From assembly GCA_021851735.1 (NCBI GenBank), contig JAJZCD010000004.1, forward strand, positions 1 through 46,309: a DNA stretch of 46,309 bases. Reading direction: 5' to 3'. Positions 39,793 through 46,309 of the stretch are shown here, one piece after another (within the stretch, counting starts at the first letter, position 1; the number at the start of each line of letters is the position of its first letter). The notes beneath the pieces are model-generated. The model saw nothing but the letters and a program-made list of their open reading frames with translations, was not told the DNA's origin and made no database searches. The translations under genes and the position numbers were made by a program. The DNA comes from a bacterium (GTDB lineage Bacteria; Patescibacteriota; Saccharimonadia; Saccharimonadales; UBA4665).

Positions 39793-40503
39793 ATGGTTAG
39801 GTGGCACAAATACTACAGATTGTCTGGCTACGCTTTTGATAATTGTTTAAGGCTGCACTCGGACTCAATCACTTTGTTCAAACATGGTTCATATCCTTCG
39901 GCCATGCATCTGTCGATACTTGCCAAGGAAGAGTTGGGTAAGGCGATCATTTTTGAAGAATTGATCTACAGGATAGGCATAACAAAAGAATGGGCAGATG
40001 ATGAGCATACAAAAAAGTTTGTTATGGAATCGTTGAGTAGCCACTCTTTTAAGCAAAGGTGGTTCGCGGGTCACGCTAGCGATTTTCTTGGTGAAAGTAT
40101 TAGGGGCAAAAAATACAGATACCCTTCGCCTCTATTTAGAGAAACTTATTCAGGTAAGACCGAGAGAAACAAACAAGACGGCATTTATGTAGGGCTGACT
40201 CGCGACAGTCGTGGTAGACCTAACTACGACGGGCGAATAAGTCTGCCCTGGACGAGAGCAACTAAAAAAATGGCACACGACGAAATAACATTACTGAATG
40301 ACTTCATTATTGTCTACGCTGAGGGCTTTTCGCGAAACGTATATGCCACAGACTCACCCGACATGACAGAAAACCTAACCCAAGACATGGTTAAGGAGTT
40401 AGAAGAGATATGGCCAGATAAAAGAGCGCAGACGATTCATATACTGGAAAAACTGAGAGAAGTGCCAGTATCGGACAATAAGTGGGGTTGGTGGGAGGAT
40501 TAA
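39793..40503 (+). CDS. AbiV-like abortive infection protein
   Basis: A 236-residue protein. The N-terminal helices read YYRLSGYAFDNCLRLHSDSI, YPSAMHLSILAKEELGKAII, the second with the AbiV/HEPN-like signature L-A-x-E-E-L-G-K-A. This matches AbiV, which in lactococci blocks phage translation by binding a phage protein. The C-terminal half has no motif that I know. It starts 12 bp after the recombinase remnant and is lower in GC than the core genes, consistent with transfer on the same element. No clear -10 or SD is seen. Confidence 0.7.
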   Translation: MVRWHKYYRLSGYAFDNCLRLHSDSITLFKHGSYPSAMHLSILAKEELGKAIIFEELIYRIGITKEWADDEHTKKFVMESLSSHSFKQRWFAGHASDFLGESIRGKKYRYPSPLFRETYSGKTERNKQDGIYVGLTRDSRGRPNYDGRISLPWTRATKKMAHDEITLLNDFIIVYAEGFSRNVYATDSPDMTENLTQDMVKELEEIWPDKRAQTIHILEKLREVPVSDNKWGWWED

Positions 40504-40516
40504 CCAACTACAAAGA

Positions 40517-41656
40517 TCACGGAATAATAATTTCAGCTGTTTTCAAAAGATTTCCTAGAAATGCATGCACAGTGTCTCTACTAATCAAAACATCCTTAAC
40601 AGAATGTCCATATACATCCGTGCTAATGCTGGCACCAATTTTGCTGCCCTCTCTTGTGGGCACGACGCTATACACTACAACTTGCTGCAAGCCTTCTTGA
40701 CTCTGACTCTCAACAAATTGGTGAAAGCCTGCAGCAAATCTGAGTGCGCTGGATTGTATTGCGTGCTTTTTTGCGTCATCTGGAACAAATACCCATGTTA
40801 TGGCTCGTTTATTTACACGCTGTGATTGCTTTATTGATTGAATAATTTGCTGCTTGAGCAAATCAACTGCTTTATCCATCGGCCACACTGCCTGAAAATG
40901 TACCCTAAAATCCTGGGGCAAGAATCTAATTGTTAAATCACCGGCCTGATAATGGTTGGGGACTGGCAGCACTCCAATGTTGTCGTCTTTGAACAGTTCT
41001 TCAGGGTTATCCTCTATATGGGCAAGCAATTTTTTTAGCGAGGCATGAATCGATTTTTTATCTGGGGTTCTTATGAATACGATAACGTCGCCGGCTGGCT
41101 GGCTAGAAAACACCTCAGGTATTAGTGTCCTTGATTCGTTCAAGGCTGCTTGCAACTGTATTCGCCCGCCCGGGAAAAGTTTGGCATCGGTTGCATACTG
41201 TGCACTCAAAATGTCTACGTCTGGCTTTCCGTGGCCACTAGCAAATGAAATCCTATGCCCTAATTGTTTATAAAACGCCCCGGATATAAGCTCATTCAAA
41301 TCGCTCAATGCCCCACCAATGTCTATGCCAAGCAATCCACGCTTAAGTTCATTTATATACCCGCTATTGCTCTTAACTTCTTCTGCAACTAAGCTTAATG
41401 CACCGCCTGTAACGTTAAAATATACATACTGGTTTTCATCAAGAACACTAGTTCTAAAGTTTTGATGTAGCTTGCCGTCCTTCAACTCCACTGTCTGGAT
41501 CATGAAACGCATAATAGGATTGGTAACGGGACTGATTTTTCTTTCAGCTCTAGGGGATCTAGACGCCATCTCGCGTCTAGTTTTTGCTAAAGCTTCAATT
41601 ATCACGTCTTCACCGAGTGCATCGACATAATACTTTAGAATGTTTGTCTTGGGCAT
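40517..41656 (-). CDS. Hypothetical protein of unknown family beside abiV
   Basis: A 379-residue soluble protein that I cannot assign. The N-terminal part is helical (ILKYYVDALGEDVIIEALAK) and the centre has a glycine-rich segment (RGLLGIDIGGALSDLNELI). The C-terminal part has alternating hydrophobic strands (AGDVIVFIRTPDKKS, RAITWVFVPDDAK, QQVVVYSVVPTREG). ATG 41656 is chosen because TACAAT (41663-41668) ends 6 nt before it; a longer frame begins in the repeated sequence upstream. It is convergent with abiV, 13 bp apart. Its place in a recombinase-associated island suggests a defence or mobile role. Confidence 0.65.
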   Translation of the reverse strand: MPKTNILKYYVDALGEDVIIEALAKTRREMASRSPRAERKISPVTNPIMRFMIQTVELKDGKLHQNFRTSVLDENQYVYFNVTGGALSLVAEEVKSNSGYINELKRGLLGIDIGGALSDLNELISGAFYKQLGHRISFASGHGKPDVDILSAQYATDAKLFPGGRIQLQAALNESRTLIPEVFSSQPAGDVIVFIRTPDKKSIHASLKKLLAHIEDNPEELFKDDNIGVLPVPNHYQAGDLTIRFLPQDFRVHFQAVWPMDKAVDLLKQQIIQSIKQSQRVNKRAITWVFVPDDAKKHAIQSSALRFAAGFHQFVESQSQEGLQQVVVYSVVPTREGSKIGASISTDVYGHSVKDVLISRDTVHAFLGNLLKTAEIIIP

Positions 41657-41711
41657 GACATTATTGTAAGTTTGCTGATAATAAATTAAAAACTCTGGCA
41701 GACTCAGGGGC

Positions 41712-41731
41712 CCGGTCATGGAACACGGTCT
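41712..41731. repeat. Direct repeat copy 1 (duplicated tRNA-fMet terminator sequence)
   Basis: CCGGTCATGGAACACGGTCT recurs exactly at 41905-41924. A third partial copy (GGTCAGTTATGGAACGA) lies near 41766. Duplication of sequence next to a tRNA is a common mark of integrated elements. Confidence 0.6.
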
Positions 41732-41897
41732 GGTTTTGAAGTGTCCAGCCCTCATAGTGTTAGCAGGTCAGTTATGGAACGATTTTAAGAAGTTAACTGC
41801 GACTTATACGGTTTTCTGGCGGTTCGAACGTAGCCCAATCAAGCTCTGGGGATTTTCAAAACTAAGCCGGGATGGAGGGTTTAACAGGGGTAAATAA

Positions 41898-41930
41898 ATA
41901 GAGACCGGTCATGGAACACGGTCTCGTATT
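41898..41930 (-). terminator. tRNA-fMet terminator, includes direct repeat copy 2
   Basis: GAGACCG/CGGTCTC (41901-41926) is a 7-bp stem on the minus strand, followed by TATTTATTT. It lies about 20 bp past the tRNA 3' end. Confidence 0.6.
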
Positions 41931-41944
41931 TTGGGTGCATGATC

Positions 41945-42019
41945 TGGTTGCGGGACCAGGACTCGAACCTGGGACCTCGTGGTTATGAGCCACGCGAGCT
42001 GCCGCTGCTCCATCCCGCG
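41945..42019 (-). tRNA. tRNA-fMet (CAU), initiator
   Basis: The first base C faces A at position 72, the mismatch that marks bacterial initiator tRNA. The anticodon loop is CTCATAA and CCA is encoded. The anticodon stem reads CGTGG/CCACG, so the canonical three G-C pairs next to the loop are reduced to two G-C and one T-A. The likely -10 is TTATAT near 42034. Confidence 0.9.
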
Positions 42020-42140
42020 ATAAAAGGCACGATATAACCTAGGAGTCTTATGCGCTAGATTTGGTACAGCACCAAAAACAAGCCATTCTTACTACCCATG
42101 ATTTACCTTGTTTATATTCTAACAACAGAGGAAGGTACTG

Positions 42141-42623
42141 TCAACTTTTTGCAGTATCACGGTGCAGGAAGAAGTTGATCCACTCCTGGAAATTACGTTG
42201 CCAGAATGGACGCTTTGGTACTGCTGCGGATGTTGAAGTCGCACCCGGCTGTTTCACAGTATGTGCAAGCGCCACTTTTTCAGGAACTAGCAGTTCTGTT
42301 TCGCCAGGCTTCGCCAGACCCAGGTTCTCCCGGGCAGTTACATCAAGGTACTGGCTAGTGCCAAGGTACTGGTTTTGCAGTGCTAGATTAGTATTTTTCA
42401 GTTTTTGAACGGCAACCTCCTGTCGCAGCTCGGCAATCTGCTTCTCCAAGCCGTAATTGGTCTGTATAGACTTGACCCCACTCCAACTCACGAGTAACAC
42501 AATTACCGTGAATACCAACAACCCCACGTTACGTATATCACGCAAACTCAGTACATATTCGTGCAGCATGCCCGTGTACCGTTCAAATTGAGGCTGGATA
42601 TTTATTTTGTTGAACATTTTCAT
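42141..42623 (-). CDS. FtsB/DivIC-like septum formation initiator
   Basis: A 160-residue protein. A short basic cytoplasmic start precedes one membrane segment (NVGLLVFTVIVLLVSWSGV, about 32-50) and a coiled coil (NYGLEKQIAELRQEVAVQKL through NLALQNQYLGT). Next is the family motif TARENLGLAKPGETELLVPE. FtsB/DivIC bridges FtsL and FtsQ in the divisome. The C-terminal tail is longer than usual, with an A/T/S/P-rich linker and a basic helix. TATACT (42629-42634) ends 5 nt before the ATG, and the ORF shares its upstream region with tRNA-Ile2. Confidence 0.85.
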   Translation of the reverse strand: MKMFNKINIQPQFERYTGMLHEYVLSLRDIRNVGLLVFTVIVLLVSWSGVKSIQTNYGLEKQIAELRQEVAVQKLKNTNLALQNQYLGTSQYLDVTARENLGLAKPGETELLVPEKVALAHTVKQPGATSTSAAVPKRPFWQRNFQEWINFFLHRDTAKS

Positions 42624-42770
42624 GATTTAGTATACAGGTATTGCACATTTCGTGCAGTTCAGGATACAAAGGGCGCGTCATACCACAAGCGTGCAGGAGT
42701 GTCATATCTTAAATATTTTTGCTTGAAATGCACACGTTCGATATCCGGTATACAATATTTTCTACTTCTC

Positions 42771-42776
42771 TGCTAT
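42771..42776 (+). promoter_or_regulatory. -10 box upstream of tRNA-Ile2
   Basis: TATACT about 85 bp before the tRNA. No good -35 is visible at the usual distance, so the promoter strength is uncertain. Confidence 0.4.
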
Positions 42777-42861
42777 ACTCGTATCTGTTAACCGCAAGCC
42801 TCTCGCATCGGCGAGCACATTAGGCCGTTTACAACAGATTACACGTGTTGGAACGTTCTAC

Positions 42862-42937
42862 GGGGGTATAGCTCAGTGGTTAGAGCAGTCGGCTCATAAC
42901 TGATTGGTCCTTGGTTCAAATCCAAGTACCCCCACCA
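42862..42937 (+). tRNA. tRNA-Ile2 (CAU, lysidine-modified)
   Basis: Acceptor stem GGGGGTA/TACCCCC, anticodon loop CTCATAA, CCA encoded. The D arm TAGCTCAGTGGTTAGAGCAG and variable loop TTGGTC closely match tRNA-Ile2 as I know it from E. coli ileX, and differ from the elongator Met tRNA at 30498. tilS at 28351-29301 supplies the modifying enzyme. Confidence 0.85.
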
Positions 42938-42951
42938 AGATAAGCTAAAGC

Positions 42952-42973
42952 AGCCTCATTCGAGGCTCTTTTT
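42952..42973 (+). terminator. Intrinsic terminator of tRNA-Ile2
   Basis: AGCCTC/GAGGCT stem with a 4-nt loop, then C and five T residues. Confidence 0.85.
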
Positions 42974-43076
42974 CTACATTGACGACTACAATATCCTTGC
43001 TTCATACACCATGCTACGTCATGCGCACCAGCTAAAACCTGTAATAAACAGCCACCCCTCGTATACAATATAACTG

Positions 43077-44066
43077 TTAGCTTACCTGCAACAGTGACAG
43101 AAGTTCATCGATAGTTTCTACTTCCATTAGCCGTTCCCGTAACTCCTTGGCGCCATCAAAGCCTTGTACATACACCTTACAAAAACGATTAAGTGTTTTT
43201 ATATTACGCTCACCGTCCTGCCACGTCCGTGCAAACAATTCAACCTGCTTGCGGTATAAGGTTATCCGCTCAACTGCAGTTTTGCTAGGCCAAGGGCTTT
43301 GTGCCGCAAACGCATATGGGTCATGGAATATACCGCGACCTATCATCATACCGTCCAAGCCATACTGCCTGGCTAGCCTTTCGCCATGAGCACGGTTTAT
43401 GACGTCACCATTGCCCACTAGCAGCGTATTCGGAGCTAGTTGATCACGAAGCTTCACAACCTCGGCTATCAGCTCCCAATGAGCGGGTACTTTGCTCATT
43501 TCTTTCCGAGTGCGACCATGTACCGTCAGCATGTCCAGGTTTTGGCTTAGCAAGAATCGGAACCAACTCATGTCTACCTGATTGAAGCCCAGACGTGTCT
43601 TGACGCTTAAAGGTAAACGGCCGGCCAGACCTGCACGAGTCGCCGCTATAATGTCCTGTGCCAGCTGTCGATTCTCTACCTTAATAAGTGCACTACAGGC
43701 ACCGTTTTGCACCTCACTTTTGGCAGGACAGCCCATATTGAGATCAACACCTACGAAATTGCAGTTTTCCGGTAATCCAAGCTCTCGCGCAATTGCACCA
43801 TCGGCAATCTGCTTAGCTACAGCTTTAAAATTCTCTGGTTTGAGCCCCCATAGCTGTGCGACTAAACTCTTCTCCGCTGGAACGAAGCGTAGCTTTTTGA
43901 GTAGCTTGCTACGGCCGGGGCTCATTAGTCCGTCTACGTTTACAAACTCAGTAAAAAACACATCCGGTACAGCGGTGCCTTGAATAGTTTGACGGAATAC
44001 CGTATCGGTTACGTCATCCATAGGCGCTAATGCAAAGAATGGGTTTGGGCAATCCTTGTACGACAT
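43077..44066 (-). CDS. tRNA-dihydrouridine synthase (Dus family)
   Basis: A 329-residue flavoenzyme that reduces uridine to dihydrouridine in tRNA D loops. The TIM barrel starts NPFFALAPMDDVTDTVFR (FMN site), then GVDLNMGCPAKSEVQNGACS (the catalytic Cys in the N-M-G-C-P motif), PLSVKTRLGF, DMLTVHGRTRKE, VGNGDVIN and GMMIGRGIFHDPY. The C-terminal helical domain is present. I name only the family, since DusA/B/C specificity is unclear. ATG 44066 follows TATGTG (44073-44078) by 6 nt. Confidence 0.93.
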   Translation of the reverse strand: MSYKDCPNPFFALAPMDDVTDTVFRQTIQGTAVPDVFFTEFVNVDGLMSPGRSKLLKKLRFVPAEKSLVAQLWGLKPENFKAVAKQIADGAIARELGLPENCNFVGVDLNMGCPAKSEVQNGACSALIKVENRQLAQDIIAATRAGLAGRLPLSVKTRLGFNQVDMSWFRFLLSQNLDMLTVHGRTRKEMSKVPAHWELIAEVVKLRDQLAPNTLLVGNGDVINRAHGERLARQYGLDGMMIGRGIFHDPYAFAAQSPWPSKTAVERITLYRKQVELFARTWQDGERNIKTLNRFCKVYVQGFDGAKELRERLMEVETIDELLSLLQVS

Positions 44067-44085
44067 CTTGATCACATACTTTGAC

Positions 44086-44670
44086 TTATGCAGCTACGCG
44101 CAGTTTTTGCCGCTGAACCGGTCCTACACGCACTACAGCAAGTCTTGTTGCTGTACGGTGGACTTCTACACGACCGGAGCTCAACCCGCGCGCTCTCTGT
44201 TTGCTGCTCGGATTTTTTTTGCGCTCCTCTGCCCAGCGGTATAACATGGTCATACCCATAGTAGATCTCATGTCTTTTAGTTCCTCGACATATTGTCGGG
44301 CCCAGTCAATATCGACCAAGCCATAGATGTCTTTCCATACCGGACCGTCTAGTTGACCTTCTGTAACCAATATCCGGGAACGATTTATCAGCTCTCTGCC
44401 ATATTGCGTAAGCGCCCCTGCGTAGTCGTCCATTTCCGTACCTGGCATACCCTCCAGATCTTCCATTGTCATTACCAGGAGCCCAAGCCCGCCCAATCCG
44501 CGTTGTATATCAACCTTACGCGGATCCTTTTCGAGATCTGACGCAAATTTTTTGTAATAACTTCGCTCGTCATCCCCACCACCCGGTATCAGAGCGTCGG
44601 GAGATTCCAAATAGGTCACCGCTTTTGCAATGTCTATGGGTCCTAGTTCAGTACGTTCCTGTGATCTCAC
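44086..44670 (-). CDS. Hypothetical 194-residue protein
   Basis: I do not recognise the family. The protein is soluble and helical, with acidic and glycine segments (PGGGDDERSYYKKFASDLEK, RGLGGLGLLVMTMEDLEGM) and a basic tail rich in R and V (SSKQRARGLSSGRVEVHR onwards). The start is GTG 44670, because CATAAT (44677-44682) ends 6 nt before it. It lies 20 bp before the dus gene and is separated by 63 bp from the ABC-2 permease. Confidence 0.6.
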   Translation of the reverse strand: MRSQERTELGPIDIAKAVTYLESPDALIPGGGDDERSYYKKFASDLEKDPRKVDIQRGLGGLGLLVMTMEDLEGMPGTEMDDYAGALTQYGRELINRSRILVTEGQLDGPVWKDIYGLVDIDWARQYVEELKDMRSTMGMTMLYRWAEERKKNPSSKQRARGLSSGRVEVHRTATRLAVVRVGPVQRQKLRVAA

Positions 44671-44733
44671 ATTTATATTATGTCATTTTAATGTGTAAAA
44701 TACAATCACAGCGCAGCATCACGCTTCAACTGT

Positions 44734-45870
44734 TTATTCCCATCGAAAAACACGGAATGCTATCGTGTAGATCACCAGCATCCAAAGTGCCATCAGACCT
44801 AGTTGCGGCCCAAGGTTTATAAGATGCTTACCATCAGTAGTTAGCAAGCGTAGACCATCAATAACAGGTGTCAGCGGCAGGTAGGTTGTAACTTGTTGCA
44901 ACCATTCCGGCATCAAAAACCTTGGGAAAAATGTGCCTGACAGGAATAGCAGCGGGAATACCACGATATTACTGAGCGGCGCTGCCTGGCGCTCGTTTTT
45001 GGCCCAACCGCCTATGGCCAGTCCCAAGCCTAGAATCATAAAGATACTAAGCACTACGAAAATTCCAATCTCCAGGTAGTTACCCACTACTTTTAAATTG
45101 AAAAATGTAATAGCTGCGATAAACATGATACTAATACTGACAAGCCCGATGATAGCCTGGCTCAGCATAGTACTGAGGAAGTATTGCCATACACGTATGG
45201 GGGTTGTATGTAAACGACGTAGGATTCCCTGTTTCTTTAGTTCTGGGAAAACGTTTACGGGGCCGAATATACCTAACCCAATTATGGCAAACCCGAGTAG
45301 TCCGGCAAATGTGTAATCAAATGCTGTCAGACTCTTATTCTTCAGTGCGACACCTTTTACGGTAAGCGGCGGCTGCGTTTTGACAAGCTTACTGTTTATG
45401 CCCTTAAACTCACCGTCAAGCACTGTCGTGAGAGTTTGGCCACTAGTAGCAGTATTTTCCGTATAGTAGACTTCCGCCTGTCCGGTTGGAACTCCGTTAT
45501 GCACTTGTCCAAAACCCTGTGGAAGCACGATAGTCGCGCTTACTTGGCCTCGTGACATACGGTCTTTAGCGTCCACAAAATTATGAACTGTTGTATCCAC
45601 CTTAAACGTTTTGCTCTTTTGTAACTGTGTATCAAATTGCTTAGCGAATGCCGTGTGAGATTGATTTAGAACGGCAACCTTAAACGATATAGCACCGCCG
45701 CCACTATTTAGACCCCCAAAAACAAACAGAAAAATTAACGGGAACAGAATACCAAAGAACAATGCTAAACGATCACGGAAAAAACGACGGGTATTCAGCT
45801 TGGTAAAGACAATCACCGTAAAAATTTTCTGGTGCCATGCACTCATAGGCCGTTGCGAATTCGTTTGCAT
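44734..45870 (-). CDS. ABC-2 type transport permease
   Basis: A 378-residue permease. The first membrane segment (about 33-51, LALFFGILFPLIFLFVFGGL) is followed by a large extracytoplasmic domain of about 130 residues. Five more segments in the C-terminal half include YTFAGLLGFAIIGLGIFGPV and VVFPLLFLSGTFFPRFLMPEW, which is a family motif. It would export a lipid, polymer or drug. It lies 2 bp from the ATPase gene in the same direction, so both form one exporter. Confidence 0.88.
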   Translation of the reverse strand: MQTNSQRPMSAWHQKIFTVIVFTKLNTRRFFRDRLALFFGILFPLIFLFVFGGLNSGGGAISFKVAVLNQSHTAFAKQFDTQLQKSKTFKVDTTVHNFVDAKDRMSRGQVSATIVLPQGFGQVHNGVPTGQAEVYYTENTATSGQTLTTVLDGEFKGINSKLVKTQPPLTVKGVALKNKSLTAFDYTFAGLLGFAIIGLGIFGPVNVFPELKKQGILRRLHTTPIRVWQYFLSTMLSQAIIGLVSISIMFIAAITFFNLKVVGNYLEIGIFVVLSIFMILGLGLAIGGWAKNERQAAPLSNIVVFPLLFLSGTFFPRFLMPEWLQQVTTYLPLTPVIDGLRLLTTDGKHLINLGPQLGLMALWMLVIYTIAFRVFRWE

Positions 45871-45872
45871 AG

Positions 45873-46307
45873 CTACTCCCTCAGCCCTTTCCCGGTGAGA
45901 TCAATAAAGACATCCTCAAGGTCTGCCTGCTCTACTCTCTGTTCTTTCTTGAAGCCTTTGGCTAGCAGCTCTTTAATGAGATCCTTAGGCTTGTCCAATT
46001 TTATGATCTGACCTTTATCCATAATCGCTACGCGGTCACACAGGAGCTCGGCTTCGTCCATATAATGCGTGGTGAGCATCACGGTGACACCTTTATCTCG
46101 GACACTACTAATAAGCTCCCATAGGTTACGTCGTGCCTGCGGGTCAAGACCGGTCGTTGGCTCATCCAGAAAAAATACCTTTGGGCTATGCACTAGTGCG
46201 GCAGCGATACTTAAGCGCTGTCGCTGACCGCCTGAAAGACTTTCGGCATAATCGCCCGCCTTGTCACCTAAGCCAACGTCATCTAAAAATTCACGGGTAT
46301 TAACGCG
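45873..46307 (-). CDS. ABC transporter ATPase (N-terminal part beyond the window)
   Basis: The reading frame is open to the window edge, so the Walker A region is missing. What is present is YAESLSGGQRQRLSIAAALVH (ABC signature), VFFLDEPTTGLDPQARRNLW (Walker B and D loop), VMLTTHYMDEAELLCDRVAIMDKG (switch His), and a C-terminal part with EDVFIDLTGKGLRE. It matches ABC-2 export ATPases of the DrrA type and drives the permease downstream. Confidence 0.9.
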   Translation of the reverse strand, partial: RVNTREFLDDVGLGDKAGDYAESLSGGQRQRLSIAAALVHSPKVFFLDEPTTGLDPQARRNLWELISSVRDKGVTVMLTTHYMDEAELLCDRVAIMDKGQIIKLDKPKDLIKELLAKGFKKEQRVEQADLEDVFIDLTGKGLRE

Positions 46308-46309
46308 CT

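Noticed and set aside
1-46309. CRISPR array, rRNA genes, replication origin.
   Set aside because: No regularly spaced identical repeats, no rRNA sequence and no DnaA-box cluster were seen. The B repeats are diverged and spaced by whole genes.

Overview
The window looks like a chromosomal segment of a Patescibacteria/CPR bacterium, most likely a Candidatus Saccharibacteria (TM7). This is inferred from the gene set, not from a database match: compact genes, a RimB-RimK fusion next to RimK, a short HrcA, a stand-alone type IV coupling-type ATPase beside MurJ, an LCP protein, and a non-canonical guanylate-kinase-like protein. TAA, TAG and TGA all end genes, so the standard code fits. At least 20 genes have a TATACT-like -10 box only 5-9 nt before the start codon. 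Leaderless transcripts are therefore probably the default for first genes, while operon-internal genes carry Shine-Dalgarno sites.

Region 1 (1-9330) is an accessory array. Thirteen small genes all lie on the + strand: SAM methyltransferases, a cupin, an S51 peptidase, a winged-helix/PRTase regulator, a small membrane protein, a VOC protein, a DUF5680-like protein, HAD phosphatases, a SnoaL-like protein and a UMPH-1-like nucleotidase. They sit singly or in pairs in cassettes. Most gene ends from 954 to 8558 are followed by copies of one family of imperfect inverted repeats (repeat B). Many boundaries also hold an intrinsic terminator, and nearly every cassette begins with its own leaderless promoter. 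A different structured repeat (repeat A) lies at both ends (362-491 and 9208-9321). The layout resembles an integron cassette array without an integrase (CALIN-like), but the repeats lack a recognisable classical attC core. It is the most interesting part of the window.

Region 2 (9334-29301) is mostly minus-strand housekeeping: a membrane protein; the RimB-RimK fusion and RimK (glutamate tailing); a 38-aa membrane peptide; the hrcA-grpE-dnaK-dnaJ heat-shock cluster with a perfect CIRCE before dnaK and a degenerate one before hrcA; a guanylate-kinase-like protein divergent from a Bcp peroxiredoxin; LepA; RadC; MurJ; a coupling-type ATPase; FtsH; and TilS.

Region 3 (29385-38909) has a TauE/SafE permease, elongator tRNA-Met, a PAS histidine kinase with a small partner, an LCP protein, a compact transcription unit for a 31-aa peptide, HdeD, CorA, a DNA-binding-domain/EgtD-like methyltransferase and a PfkB kinase.

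Region 4 (39070-42019) is a small island: a Nudix fragment cut by a decayed serine recombinase, an AbiV-like abortive-infection gene, and an unknown gene, ending next to initiator tRNA-fMet. The fMet terminator sequence is partly duplicated there.

Region 5 (42141-46309) returns to core genes: FtsB/DivIC-like, tRNA-Ile2(CAU), DusB-like, a hypothetical gene, and an ABC-2 export system cut by the window edge. All three CAU-anticodon tRNAs and the TilS enzyme that modifies tRNA-Ile2 lie in this window. I saw no rRNA or CRISPR.
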